A stretch of DNA of 64,000 bases from Bacteroidetes bacterium 37-13. GTDB taxonomy: Bacteria > Bacteroidota > Bacteroidia > Chitinophagales > LD1. Shown one piece after another: positions 43,231-52,853 of the stretch. Position 1 is the stretch's first letter. The number at the start of each line of letters is the position of its first letter. The position numbers were made by a program, and so were the translations under genes. The stretch covers positions 19,318 through 83,317 of the forward strand of contig MKTC01000025.1 of NCBI GenBank assembly GCA_001897535.1. Reading direction: 5' to 3'. The notes under the pieces were generated by a model, which saw only the letters and a program-made list of their open reading frames with translations, made no database searches and was not told where the DNA came from.

Positions 43231-45435
43231 ATGCGAGTTGATGAGCAAACGCTAACGGAAGCTTTACAAGAAAATTTTGGCTTCAATCAATTTAAGGGTA
43301 CACAAGAGCAAATTATCCGCTCTGTTTTAGACGGAAGAGACACTTTGGTACTTATGCCAACCGGAGGAGGAAAATCGCTTTGCTATCAACTTCCCGCAGT
43401 AATTCAGGAAGGTGTTGCAATTATTATTTCCCCGCTTATCGCACTAATGAAAAATCAGGTGGACTTGGTTCGGAACTATTCTGCCAAAGATGATATTGCA
43501 CACTTTTTAAATTCTTCGCTAAACAAAACCCAACGCACTCAGGTGATTAAAGATGTACACGATGGCAAAACCAAATTGCTATACGTGGCTCCGGAAACAC
43601 TAAACAAAGATGAAACCGTTGAAATATTTTCGGAAGTGAAAGTAAGTTTTATTGCAGTGGACGAAGCGCATTGTATTTCGGAGTGGGGACACGATTTTAG
43701 ACCTGAATACCGCAGAATTCGCGAGGTAATAACAAGATTGGGCGCTAATATTCCAGTAATGGCGCTTACTGCAACTGCCACACCAAAAGTTCAAAGCGAT
43801 ATAATTAAAACGCTTGAATTGCGCGAGCCAAACATTTTTATGTCGAGCTTTAACCGTCCCAATCTTTACTATGAAATTCGCACTAAAAAGAACCCAACGC
43901 TTGCCGTAAAAAACATGGTGCAGTTTATTAAGCAGCGCCCTGGCAAAAGTGGAATTGTGTATGTAATCAATAGAAAAACTGCCGATGATTTAGCAAGTGT
44001 TTTGCGTGTAAACGGTATAAAAGCAGATGCTTATCATGCCGGATTAGACACTAAAAAGCGTGCAGGAATTCAAGATGCTTTCTTAATGGAAGAAATTGAC
44101 GTAATCGTTGCTACCATTGCATTTGGAATGGGAATTGACAAGCCGGATATTCGATATATCATTCACTACGATATTCCAAAATCATTAGAAAACTATTACC
44201 AAGAAACCGGGCGTGCCGGGCGTGATGGTTTAGATGGAGAATGTATCACTTACTTTAGCTATAAAGATATTTCTAAACTCGAAAAGCTATTGCGCGACAA
44301 AACTGTTGCTGAGCGCGAAAGAGGTTTGCAATTAGTAAACGAAACTGTTGCCTATATTGAAGATTCTGGCTGCCGCAGAAAATTTTTACTGCATTACTTC
44401 GGTGAAGAATTTGCCGAAAGCGGTTGCAATTGCATGTGCGATAACTGTCGCCATCCAAAAGAAAAAATTGAAGTACAGAAACACGTTCAGCAAGCTATAA
44501 AAGTAATTCAAGCGGTAAAAGAAAACCACGATTTGCCTTATGTTGTAAAACTAATTACAGGCAAAAAAGTAAAAGAAGTTACCGATTTTAAGTACGATAA
44601 GCAAGAATGGTTTGGCATTGGTGCAGATTACGATGAAGCATATTGGAATGCTGTAATTCGCAACGCCATGATGCGCGGTTTAATTGATAAAGATATTGAA
44701 CAATACGGCTTACTAAGGCTGAACAAAAAGAGTGCTGAGTATTTGAAAAAACCTTTCAGCATTAAAGTGAGTAAAAACCATAACTACGATGATGATGCAG
44801 CAGATGTGGTAACGGAAGTTTCGGGCAAGCAAACTGCGGCATTAGACGAAACTATGTTTAAAATGCTGAAAGATTTGCAAGTAAAAACCGGAAAACAATA
44901 CAACCTTCCGCCTTATGTAATTTTTCAAGAGTTTTCGCTCGAAGAAATGGCAACGCGCTATCCAATCACGTTAGATGAATTAGCAACTGTGAACGGTGTG
45001 AGCAAAGGCAAAGCCGAAAAATATGGCAAGCCTTTCATTACACTAATTAAAAAGTATGTTGAAGAAAATGAAATTGATCGTCCATCAGATTTCACGGTGA
45101 AAGGTGTGGCAAGCAAAGGCGCAGAAAAAATTAAGATAATTCAAATGATTGATAAGCGTCTTGGCATTGAAGATATTGCCCGTAACATGACCATGAGTAA
45201 AAGTGATTTAATTTTGGAGTTGGAAAGCATTGTAAACAGTGGAACTAAATTAAATTTAGATTACTATTTATACGATGTTATGGACGAAGAATTGGTAAAT
45301 GATATTTTCGATTATTTCCGTACAGCCCCAACCGATTCATTAGACGCAGCATTCAATGAATTTGAAGCGGATGATGTTGATATAGAAAACATTCATTTGA
45401 TACGCATGAAGTTTATGAGTGAACTGGCAAACTAA
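43231..45435 (+). CDS. recQ: ATP-dependent DNA helicase RecQ
   Basis: The 734-residue 3'-5' helicase unwinds recombination and replication intermediates. Motifs present are I LMPTGGGKSLCYQLPA, II VDEAHCISEWGHDFR, III ALTATAT, IV VYVINRKT, V ATIAFGMGIDKPDIR, VI QETGRAGRDG. The RecQ zinc region has CRRKFLLHYFGE with CNCMCDNC. A winged-helix domain follows and an HRDC domain sits at about residues 545-625 (LKDLQVKTGKQYNLPPYVIF). The C-terminal extension of about 100 residues is common in Bacteroidota RecQ. A short gap (15 nt) leads to the next gene, so they are likely cotranscribed. Confidence 0.95.
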   Translation: MRVDEQTLTEALQENFGFNQFKGTQEQIIRSVLDGRDTLVLMPTGGGKSLCYQLPAVIQEGVAIIISPLIALMKNQVDLVRNYSAKDDIAHFLNSSLNKTQRTQVIKDVHDGKTKLLYVAPETLNKDETVEIFSEVKVSFIAVDEAHCISEWGHDFRPEYRRIREVITRLGANIPVMALTATATPKVQSDIIKTLELREPNIFMSSFNRPNLYYEIRTKKNPTLAVKNMVQFIKQRPGKSGIVYVINRKTADDLASVLRVNGIKADAYHAGLDTKKRAGIQDAFLMEEIDVIVATIAFGMGIDKPDIRYIIHYDIPKSLENYYQETGRAGRDGLDGECITYFSYKDISKLEKLLRDKTVAERERGLQLVNETVAYIEDSGCRRKFLLHYFGEEFAESGCNCMCDNCRHPKEKIEVQKHVQQAIKVIQAVKENHDLPYVVKLITGKKVKEVTDFKYDKQEWFGIGADYDEAYWNAVIRNAMMRGLIDKDIEQYGLLRLNKKSAEYLKKPFSIKVSKNHNYDDDAADVVTEVSGKQTAALDETMFKMLKDLQVKTGKQYNLPPYVIFQEFSLEEMATRYPITLDELATVNGVSKGKAEKYGKPFITLIKKYVEENEIDRPSDFTVKGVASKGAEKIKIIQMIDKRLGIEDIARNMTMSKSDLILELESIVNSGTKLNLDYYLYDVMDEELVNDIFDYFRTAPTDSLDAAFNEFEADDVDIENIHLIRMKFMSELAN

Positions 45436-45450
45436 AAACAAACTAAAAAA

Positions 45451-46086
45451 ATGAATGAGTATTTAAGTCCAACACATTTTATAGATTCTAACAATGCCTC
45501 TGTAATTGATTTTGCCAATAGCAGAACTTCTGCTACCAAAACTCCAACCGAAAAAGCAATAGACTTATACTATGCCGTTCGCGATGAAATTTTGTATTCA
45601 CCGTATCATATTGTATTGAATCCGGCTCAAATATCTGCAAGCAAAACTTTACAGCGCAAAGAAGGTTATTGTATTGAAAAATCTTTGCTTTTAGCTGCTG
45701 CCGGAAGAGTTCATGGTATTCCTTCTCGTTTAGGATTTTCTATTGTTCAAAACCATATTTCAACCGAAAAATTTCGAAAAATGTTGCGGACTGATAAGTT
45801 TGTGTTTCATGGCTACAATGAGTTTCTGCTCAATGATAAATGGGTAAAATGTACTCCGGCTTTCAATAAAACACTCTGCGAAAAATTTAATGTTCCGGCT
45901 TTAGATTTTGATGGAGTTCACGATTCTGTATTTCAGCAATTTACACCAGAGGGCAATCAATATATGGAATACCTCCACGATTATGGCCAATTTGCAGATT
46001 TCCCTTACGAGCTTTTTGTGTCTGAACTAAAAATCCACTATCCGCATCTTTTTAAACAAGGTGAAGCAATTTCTATTACTCCGTAA
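45451..46086 (+). CDS. Transglutaminase-like superfamily protein
   Basis: The 211-residue cytosolic protein has the transglutaminase core. The Cys region reads KEGYCIEKSLLLAAAGRVHGIPSRLGF (too long to be chance), with Cys about residue 75, and the His region reads VFHGYNEFLLNDKWVKCTPAFN. The acidic third residue of the triad is less clear; the usual Asp seems replaced near CTPAF. It probably hydrolyses or rearranges peptide bonds; substrate unknown. Its stop overlaps the following DUF167 start by one base. Confidence 0.88.
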   Translation: MNEYLSPTHFIDSNNASVIDFANSRTSATKTPTEKAIDLYYAVRDEILYSPYHIVLNPAQISASKTLQRKEGYCIEKSLLLAAAGRVHGIPSRLGFSIVQNHISTEKFRKMLRTDKFVFHGYNEFLLNDKWVKCTPAFNKTLCEKFNVPALDFDGVHDSVFQQFTPEGNQYMEYLHDYGQFADFPYELFVSELKIHYPHLFKQGEAISITP

Positions 46087-46346
46087 TGCCTACACTACAC
46101 TTGCAAATAAAAGCAGGCAGTAAAAAGAATGAATTTTCAACTTCTGTAAATGGAGCAATTTTAGTGAAGGTAAAGGCTCCTGCAACAGAAGGCAAAGCAA
46201 ATAAAGAGCTCATTGCTTTTTTGAGTGAAACATTCAAAATTCCAAAGTCTAAAATTGAAATAACAAAAGGCGAAAAAAGCCCTTTTAAAACAGTTGAAAT
46301 TGATATAGAAGAAAAGACCTTTCTATCAATTATAGCCGCAAAGTAA
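46086..46346 (+). CDS. DUF167 (YggU-like) protein
   Basis: The 86-residue protein matches the DUF167 family: VKVKAPATEGKANKELIAFL and an FKIPKSKIEITKGEKSPFKTV tail. The start at 46086 overlaps the stop of the upstream gene (TAATG). Small proteins of this group have no assigned biochemical role. The pair probably forms one translation unit downstream of recQ. Confidence 0.92.
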   Translation: MPTLHLQIKAGSKKNEFSTSVNGAILVKVKAPATEGKANKELIAFLSETFKIPKSKIEITKGEKSPFKTVEIDIEEKTFLSIIAAK

Positions 46347-46368
46347 TGTTCTGAAATTAGAATCTCTG

Positions 46369-47586
46369 CTACTTTATAGGCTTCATAATTCTACCCATAA
46401 ATAAAATTGCTCCGGTAGTTTTTTCACTTATTACAAACATAAAAGGGCGATTGAATGAAACTGTTGGAGGCAGACTTGTAAAAACTACTTCAACAGATGT
46501 AGCAGCAGCAGCTTCTGTTCCTTCTTCATCTACTTTTATGTAAGTTTTCTGCTTCACTTTGCTCACCATAAGCTTTTCTGCATCGCTTATTCCCGTAAAA
46601 TTTGCATCATTAGAAAAAGCCACACCCATTCCCATTGCTGTGAGTGCTTTGTTCATTGTTATTTCATAATCAAGCTCAAATTTCGGCATATAAAGTCCGT
46701 AGTTCTTAACCTTTTGCGCATTGTTTATCCAATTGTGCCATTCTGCGGTGGTGAAATTGTTTTCTAACTGTGCTAAGTCATTGTTGGTTTTAGGCAGTAT
46801 TGCATAGAAATTGTAATTACCTTTTCCATAAGGAAGCCCAACCATTTCAATATTACTATCGGTAAAATAATCCATTTCAATTTTATTAGAAAACATCATT
46901 GGCACTTGAATAGAATTACCATTTGTAAGTTGAAACGGCATGTTTTGTGTTTCGCTTTTATCGAAAGTAGTTTTCCAAGGTGCATTAAAGTAGGTAGCGT
47001 TGATTAAAAACATTACATGATCAGCGGAAACTTCATCAATCAATTCTTTTATCTTTTTATTGGTAGCATTTTCAACCCAACTATTGATGATGTTTTTCGC
47101 ATTCGGGGCACTAAAATTCAGGGTGGAAATTTGTGCATCAAAATTAGATTGATTCACATCTAAAAAAGAATTGAGCACACTAAATCCACTTCTATACCAT
47201 ATTGAGTTTGCAATACCGAGCGTAACAGCAGGATCTACATTCGGCAAAAAATCCATTAAATCTCTGCACGTTTGGTTGTTTGCTGTTACATCTGTATTTA
47301 TCCGTAAAGTATTTAAAATAGCATCTTCAGTTCCATCTTTAGCACCGTTTAAAAGCATGCTCAATGCCATATTTGCGCTCAATGGCGAAATAATAATATT
47401 CTTATCTGCAACTTCTTCATTTTTAATTTCTTGATATAAATCTATACCGAAATTATTGCTTAACGCAACTGCTTGCTGATGTTTTTGCGTAATTGCAGGC
47501 AACACTTTGGGTTGGGTTATTTTATCTTTTGTGCATGAAGTTAAGACTGCTACACAAAACAAAACAGCTATAGAAATTGATTTCAT
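46369..47586 (-). CDS. Serpin-family protease inhibitor, lipoprotein
   Basis: The 405-residue protein has a lipoprotein signal (LTSC, Cys18) and a complete serpin fold. The core begins NNFGIDLYQEI, with NIIISPLSANMALSMLLNGA. The hinge of the reactive loop reads EEGTEAAAATS, the small-residue hinge of inhibitory serpins, and the segment continues VEVVFTSLPP. The loop then runs into VSFNRPFMFVISEKTTGAILFMGRI. By hinge counting, the scissile bond falls near the F-T-S stretch, which suggests a chymotrypsin- or elastase-like target; this is inference. It is anchored at the membrane or surface and may guard the cell against proteases. Bacterial serpins are uncommon. Confidence 0.93.
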   Translation of the reverse strand: MKSISIAVLFCVAVLTSCTKDKITQPKVLPAITQKHQQAVALSNNFGIDLYQEIKNEEVADKNIIISPLSANMALSMLLNGAKDGTEDAILNTLRINTDVTANNQTCRDLMDFLPNVDPAVTLGIANSIWYRSGFSVLNSFLDVNQSNFDAQISTLNFSAPNAKNIINSWVENATNKKIKELIDEVSADHVMFLINATYFNAPWKTTFDKSETQNMPFQLTNGNSIQVPMMFSNKIEMDYFTDSNIEMVGLPYGKGNYNFYAILPKTNNDLAQLENNFTTAEWHNWINNAQKVKNYGLYMPKFELDYEITMNKALTAMGMGVAFSNDANFTGISDAEKLMVSKVKQKTYIKVDEEGTEAAAATSVEVVFTSLPPTVSFNRPFMFVISEKTTGAILFMGRIMKPIK

Positions 47587-47604
47587 AAAACAGTATTTAC
47601 TTAC

Positions 47605-47612
47605 CGAAAATA
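47605..47612 (-). promoter_or_regulatory. Candidate -7 box TATTTTCG for the serpin gene
   Basis: TATTTTCG on the minus strand lies 18 bp before the ATG at 47586. It is another instance of TAnnTTCG. No -33 box is clear. Confidence 0.4.
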
Positions 47613-47660
47613 TGAAACTTTTCTATAGCTGTTACTAAAGCTATACTTTCATTAAAAAGC

Positions 47661-49967
47661 TTATTGCATAATGATAATTTTTCTTTGTACCGAAGCGCCT
47701 TTACCAGAAACTTTAAGAATATAATTTCCTGATGAAAGGTTTGCAGTATTGAAATTCAAAACATTGCTTCCTGTGTTTAATTCTTTAGCAGTTTCTAAAA
47801 CTACGTTTCCGATTAAATCTACTAACTGAATTTTGGCGCTGTAGTTTTCTTGTGAAGTTAATTCAACTGTTAAGCTGCTATTTGCAGGAACAGGATAAAC
47901 TTTAATTTTTGAAATAGCAGAAATTTCTTTTACAGCAGTTTGACCGTTGTAGCATTGGTTCACTCCGGCAGCATTGTAAGTCATATCTTTAAAGTTGATT
48001 AAGCAAACCCAATCAGGATTATCAATAAATGGGTTTCTATTTCCTTGTATATCGAAAACAAATTCGTTTCTGGCTCTTTCTTCTGCACTTGGTGGGTCTT
48101 GTTGATTCCATTTTTTCAACAAGGCTTCGCTTTGAACTAAATATAAAGCCATATCAGGATTTGGAACAACGCCCGGAACAATTAAAGAATCCCACTGCCA
48201 AGTATTGATAACTGGAGGTAAATTAGATGAAAAGGTTGCTTTATTTGGCTCACGGTTAAAGCAAACGCTCATGTAAAAAATTGCACGAGCTACATCGCCT
48301 TTAATTTCTGCGCGTGGTTCAAACACTTTGCTATTGGCAGAGTCTTTTCCGATTTTAGATTCTAAATAAGTAGTGGTAACGGTTGCTACATCGCCAAAAC
48401 CAAAGTTTCCTCTTGGTGCATTCACATCGTTTTGATTAGTTAAATGCAAGTTGTGATAATCAGAATAACCGTAGCGCTCTGTATGCCCTCCTGTGCCAAA
48501 GGTTGGCATCCAACTCGAAGCAAATGTGTGCTCACGCGCCATGTTCAAGCCTGTAAAATCAAATGGTTCAGTATATTCAACTAATTCATTGCTGTATTCG
48601 CAATTCACCACTTTTTGTCCATTTGCAGTGTCGCGAGAATAGAAACCATCAATCATTGTAGCTTTGTAATTACCATAAAACTGTATGCTTCTGTTATTGA
48701 TTAAAGTAGAAAGATCAGTTACAAAGTTGTTGCTTGTTGGCACAATTGCAGTATAGTAACTTCCTGGTGCAGCGTTGCCACTTTTCTTTGAAGCTTGTAA
48801 TGGAGCAGTTGTTTTGTAATTTGTATAAGAACCACTTCCATTAAATGAAAATACAGCAAAGTAATACGTTAAATCTGCTCTCACTTCTTTCACAGGAAAA
48901 GTGCTTCCATTGCCTACATAAAAAACTTTTGAAGCGCCAATTCCTTCGCCTAAGGTATAAACTACACCATCAGCAGGAACATCAGTAACAGGGCTTCCCA
49001 ACTTGCGCAACACAATAAATCCATCAGCATTGTTGCCAGTTACATTTGCTCCAAAACCATAAGATTTTGTGCCCACAAAAGTTAAAGCAGTTGGATTTTG
49101 TGCCGGCTCAGTTGCAAAGTTTCCACCCACACCAAACAAGTTTAAAAGATAAGAGCTTTCATCTGCATCATTACTATTAAAACTAAGTTCAACAACCCGA
49201 GTACCCGCAACAGACGGTGTAAAAGTGAAATTAATTTCACCGCTATCTAATGGGGCAATAGATGAAGGGAAACTGCCAAGTGCATAATCTCCGGCTGCCG
49301 GACCATTTATTGCTACATTAGATAGTGTTAATATAGAATCAGAGCCTAAGTTGTAAACTTTTAATTTAAAACTTGCAGGCGTTCCAACAGCTGAGCTAAA
49401 CCAGATATTGCTTCCCATAACAGTTTTTATAGTATCGAACCAAACATCTACTTCCTGGTCTGGTCCTGCAGCAGGCAATTCAACCAAAATGTCGTCTAAA
49501 GCTACATTACAGCCCTGAGCCTTATTGCTAAAAAAGAAACGTATAAAACGCGCTTGCGCAGCAGGAGTATCCACTTCATTTAAAAAAGCAGCCGTTTTTA
49601 TTGGCAATGAAGTAAATGTTGCCATATCTGTCCAAGTGTTTCCATCGGCAGACCATTGTGTTTTAAAAGTGCCTGTCCAAGATGCTACATTTCCTACTGC
49701 ACCTTTAATATTGTATTTTACTAAACCCGGGTTTTCATTTATTTCAACTTGCACATATTCTCCGGTGTTATCTAATTTGACTGAAGATGGTGTACTTGTA
49801 AATAAATCTGCCGAAGTGTAGTTAAGATTTCCCGGAGCTCCTGTTTGCACTTGGCTCCAACCCGTAGGCGGAGTGCCACTGCAATCCCAAGATGTTGGCA
49901 ATGATGTTTGAGCAAAAGAGGCAATCGAAATTGCTCCGCTCAATAATAAAAATGAAAGTTTACGCAT
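47661..49967 (-). CDS. Secreted endonuclease I-family nuclease with T9SS sorting domain
   Basis: The 768-residue protein has a signal peptide (SIASFAQ). An N-terminal beta-rich module with discoidin-like layout (residues about 25-170) precedes Ig-like domains. The endonuclease I domain follows at about residues 410-690: MAREHTFASSWMP, DYHNLHLTNQNDVNAPRGN, FEPRAEIKGDVARAIFYM and RNEFVFDIQGNRNPFIDNP. This is the EndA/NucM fold that cuts DNA and RNA. A T9SS type A domain ends the protein (KIKVYPVPANSSLTVELTS). It is secreted to degrade nucleic acids. It lies 46 nt downstream of the TonB receptor gene. Confidence 0.92.
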   Translation of the reverse strand: MRKLSFLLLSGAISIASFAQTSLPTSWDCSGTPPTGWSQVQTGAPGNLNYTSADLFTSTPSSVKLDNTGEYVQVEINENPGLVKYNIKGAVGNVASWTGTFKTQWSADGNTWTDMATFTSLPIKTAAFLNEVDTPAAQARFIRFFFSNKAQGCNVALDDILVELPAAGPDQEVDVWFDTIKTVMGSNIWFSSAVGTPASFKLKVYNLGSDSILTLSNVAINGPAAGDYALGSFPSSIAPLDSGEINFTFTPSVAGTRVVELSFNSNDADESSYLLNLFGVGGNFATEPAQNPTALTFVGTKSYGFGANVTGNNADGFIVLRKLGSPVTDVPADGVVYTLGEGIGASKVFYVGNGSTFPVKEVRADLTYYFAVFSFNGSGSYTNYKTTAPLQASKKSGNAAPGSYYTAIVPTSNNFVTDLSTLINNRSIQFYGNYKATMIDGFYSRDTANGQKVVNCEYSNELVEYTEPFDFTGLNMAREHTFASSWMPTFGTGGHTERYGYSDYHNLHLTNQNDVNAPRGNFGFGDVATVTTTYLESKIGKDSANSKVFEPRAEIKGDVARAIFYMSVCFNREPNKATFSSNLPPVINTWQWDSLIVPGVVPNPDMALYLVQSEALLKKWNQQDPPSAEERARNEFVFDIQGNRNPFIDNPDWVCLINFKDMTYNAAGVNQCYNGQTAVKEISAISKIKVYPVPANSSLTVELTSQENYSAKIQLVDLIGNVVLETAKELNTGSNVLNFNTANLSSGNYILKVSGKGASVQRKIIIMQ

Positions 49968-50013
49968 ATAATTAAATTTAAGTAATAAGCTTTATTAAAA
50001 ATAATGATTGAAT

Positions 50014-52800
50014 TTATTTCCTCGATTCTTTATTAAAATTTATCCAACTAATTTCAATACCAACATTCCATCTAAAACCTTGCCCATAAAACACCGAAGC
50101 ACTTTGCGCATTAAATTGTTGGAAGTTAGTATTTGTTCCCAAAGCATTGTTATTCGTAGCATCTTGAATGTAGTAACCATTGGTTACATTAAAGAAATTA
50201 GTTCTTACCGTAAAGATGAGCATCTTTTTAAAATGGTAAGTATATCCGGCAGAAATATCTAAATAATAGTAACCCGGAATTTTCCATGAATCGCGTCCAG
50301 CATTAGCACCAGAAAGTGTTTGCGGATTAAAATCAGAATAGAACTTATCAAAATAAGTAATGCGCGGTTTTATGTATAGTCCTTTTATTGGTTCAACTCG
50401 AACTGCTCCACCGGCTTGCATTTGCGCACTTCCGCCTACGTGAACTCCGCGTGGATCAAAAGATAAATCTGCTTCTGTGCCGCTGTCAAACTTCCAATGA
50501 AAATCAACTTTTGAATTCCATATCCAATCGCCATAAGAAAATAAACCTTCGATGTTTACCATTTTATGTGGTTTCACCGTAAAATCTAATTCCACTCCGG
50601 TATGTCTTGCTTTAATTCCCGGCACATAAACCAATTCGCGAATATCCGGGTCGCTTGGATCCTGGAAGGTTGTTGTGAGCGGTTTATTCAACCACTCAGT
50701 ATAATAACCATTTAAACTAATTGCCACCCAGCGCGAGCGAAACAAATAACCTAACTCAACAGATGCAATTTGTTCGTTCTTAATATTCTTTGAAATTTTT
50801 AAGCCATTTTGTGGTATCACAAAATTATAGAATGGCGCTTTATATAAAAATCCACCATTCACAAACACGCTGTGTTGCTCATTTATATTGGCATTTAAAC
50901 CTGCTTTCACCGTTGCACTTGGCAGCACTATTAAATCACTTTTAGAATAAACTGCTTCGGGTGAATTATTAAAATACCATTTCCCATTGTATTGAACGCT
51001 ATCGTAGTAACCTAAAGCTTGGTCGGCAACAATTTTGCCATCAATTTTCAAACTCTTTTTCACAAACCTATCTTCTTTTTGATAGAAAGAAACAGCACTT
51101 GAAATATTCAAAAATGTAGAGAAAATTTTATTGCTCCATTCAAGCTGAGCAAAGCCTCCGCCCCAGTTTACATGTCCGTAATCATATCTATCTACTTTAC
51201 CGCCTTTGGTTAAAGTATCTCTTCTTGTACTATTTTGGTTAGCATTGGTTGATACAATATAGTATTGCCCACCAAGCAAATCATACACTTCGCGGTAGTG
51301 AATTCCGGTATAGCTTCTAAAATCTGCACCACCAGAAATTTCAAACCCTTTTTTCATTTTATACGAAGCTGTGAGTATGCCTCCAAACCAGCGATGATTA
51401 TTCACCGAACGTCTGATATAAATGAAACTTTGCCCCAATTTGTTTCTTGCATTACCATCATAAGCCTGCTGTAATTTTAGCTGCCCTGTACTATCGGCAG
51501 TAATATTGGTTGCAGGAACAATATTGGTACCGCCACCCATGCCGATAGAAGCATATCCTGTAACTGATAAAAAGAAGTTTTTATTCGGTTGATAGGAATA
51601 ACGGAGCAAAATTTGCGGTTTGTGGTAAATATTTTCAGATGTATTATACTTCTCAGTTTTACCAGAAGAAATAGTATCAATCACATTTCCCATATCATCG
51701 CGCACAAAAGTTCTTCTATCTAAATAGCCCCAAGTTGGGTTAAAGCGATAGCCTTTATCTACATCGCGGTAGTAGCTTGTTATAGCATCAACCGGAATGC
51801 CTAACTTTTTAGCAGCATTTGTATCGTAAGTAAGTGCCGCTTGCTGAGCAAATCTTTGCCCGTGTACTTGTGGCGAACCAAACACGCTTAAACTCAGCAA
51901 ATGCTTACCTTCTTTAAACATTTTCTCAACTTTGGCATAGTAAAATCCGGCTTGCACATCGTTGCCGCTCACCCAGCCGTTTCCTTGTTTGTAAGAACCT
52001 GCCAACGAAACGCCCCAGCCGTTTTTCATTCTTCCGGAATTAAACAAAAGCGATGTTCTGTAAAATTGATTATTCGCAAATTCTTGCTTCACCGAAAGTT
52101 CGCTTCTATCGCGAATACCGTTTGTAAGAATATTGATGGTGCCGCCAACTGAAGGCAAAGCCAATTTAGAAGCGCCTAAACCGCGCTGCACTTGTATGCT
52201 TCGGCTCACAGCATCTAAACCAAACCAGTTGCTCCAATACACAGAACCGTTTTCCATATCGTTTACCGGAACACCATCAAACATTACAGCCACGTTCGTT
52301 TGGTCGAAACCGCGAATAGTAATTTGTGCATCGCCATCGCCACCGCCTTTGTTGGTTGCATAAACACCGGGCGTGCTGTTTAGCGCCATTGCAATATCAC
52401 GCGAGCCCAAATCTTCCTGAATAGTTTTAGCTTCTACTTTTGAAAATGCAACCGGTGTTTTTCTGTCCACCGCAGCATCGGCCACAATCACTACTTCTTG
52501 TAATTCAGCAGGTCTTAAAGCTAAATTAAGTTGAAGTACCGGCTTGCTCACATTTACTTTTTCAATAATAGCATCGTAGCCTGAATAGGAAACTTTTACG
52601 GTGTAATTTCCATAAGGAATATCAATAGAAAAATTGCCGTCTAAATCGGTTGTAGTTCCTAAGCCATCTTTAAACAAAACATTTGCCTGTATTAAACCTT
52701 CATTAGTTGAAGCATCGGTAATTTTACCTGAAACTTTAGCAGTTTGTGCAAAACCCACAAACACCATCACTGAAAAAAGTACAAAAAATAATTGCTTCAA
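50014..52800 (-). CDS. TonB-dependent outer-membrane receptor
   Basis: The 928-residue protein has a signal peptide (VFVGFAQ), a carboxypeptidase-regulatory-like domain (VSGKITDASTNEGL, residues about 23-105), then the plug (PGVYATNKGGGDGDAQITIRG, VAVMFDGVPVN) and a 22-strand barrel ending in an aromatic residue pattern (GFRWNVGIEISW). It imports a bulky substrate across the outer membrane using TonB energy. The substrate is unknown. It sits between a lamin-tail protein and a secreted nuclease, all on one strand, so a nucleic-acid-derived or phosphate-bearing substrate is a reasonable inference. SusD is absent. Confidence 0.92.
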   Translation of the reverse strand: MKQLFFVLFSVMVFVGFAQTAKVSGKITDASTNEGLIQANVLFKDGLGTTTDLDGNFSIDIPYGNYTVKVSYSGYDAIIEKVNVSKPVLQLNLALRPAELQEVVIVADAAVDRKTPVAFSKVEAKTIQEDLGSRDIAMALNSTPGVYATNKGGGDGDAQITIRGFDQTNVAVMFDGVPVNDMENGSVYWSNWFGLDAVSRSIQVQRGLGASKLALPSVGGTINILTNGIRDRSELSVKQEFANNQFYRTSLLFNSGRMKNGWGVSLAGSYKQGNGWVSGNDVQAGFYYAKVEKMFKEGKHLLSLSVFGSPQVHGQRFAQQAALTYDTNAAKKLGIPVDAITSYYRDVDKGYRFNPTWGYLDRRTFVRDDMGNVIDTISSGKTEKYNTSENIYHKPQILLRYSYQPNKNFFLSVTGYASIGMGGGTNIVPATNITADSTGQLKLQQAYDGNARNKLGQSFIYIRRSVNNHRWFGGILTASYKMKKGFEISGGADFRSYTGIHYREVYDLLGGQYYIVSTNANQNSTRRDTLTKGGKVDRYDYGHVNWGGGFAQLEWSNKIFSTFLNISSAVSFYQKEDRFVKKSLKIDGKIVADQALGYYDSVQYNGKWYFNNSPEAVYSKSDLIVLPSATVKAGLNANINEQHSVFVNGGFLYKAPFYNFVIPQNGLKISKNIKNEQIASVELGYLFRSRWVAISLNGYYTEWLNKPLTTTFQDPSDPDIRELVYVPGIKARHTGVELDFTVKPHKMVNIEGLFSYGDWIWNSKVDFHWKFDSGTEADLSFDPRGVHVGGSAQMQAGGAVRVEPIKGLYIKPRITYFDKFYSDFNPQTLSGANAGRDSWKIPGYYYLDISAGYTYHFKKMLIFTVRTNFFNVTNGYYIQDATNNNALGTNTNFQQFNAQSASVFYGQGFRWNVGIEISWINFNKESRK

Positions 52801-52853
52801 AAAAATACAGTTTAAATGGATAAATACAACCTAAAAATGATATAGAAAACAGT

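Noticed and set aside
47624..47645. Hairpin TATAGCT-loop-AGCTATA as terminator of the nuclease gene
   Set aside because: The stem is short and A/T-rich with no U-tract on the relevant side.
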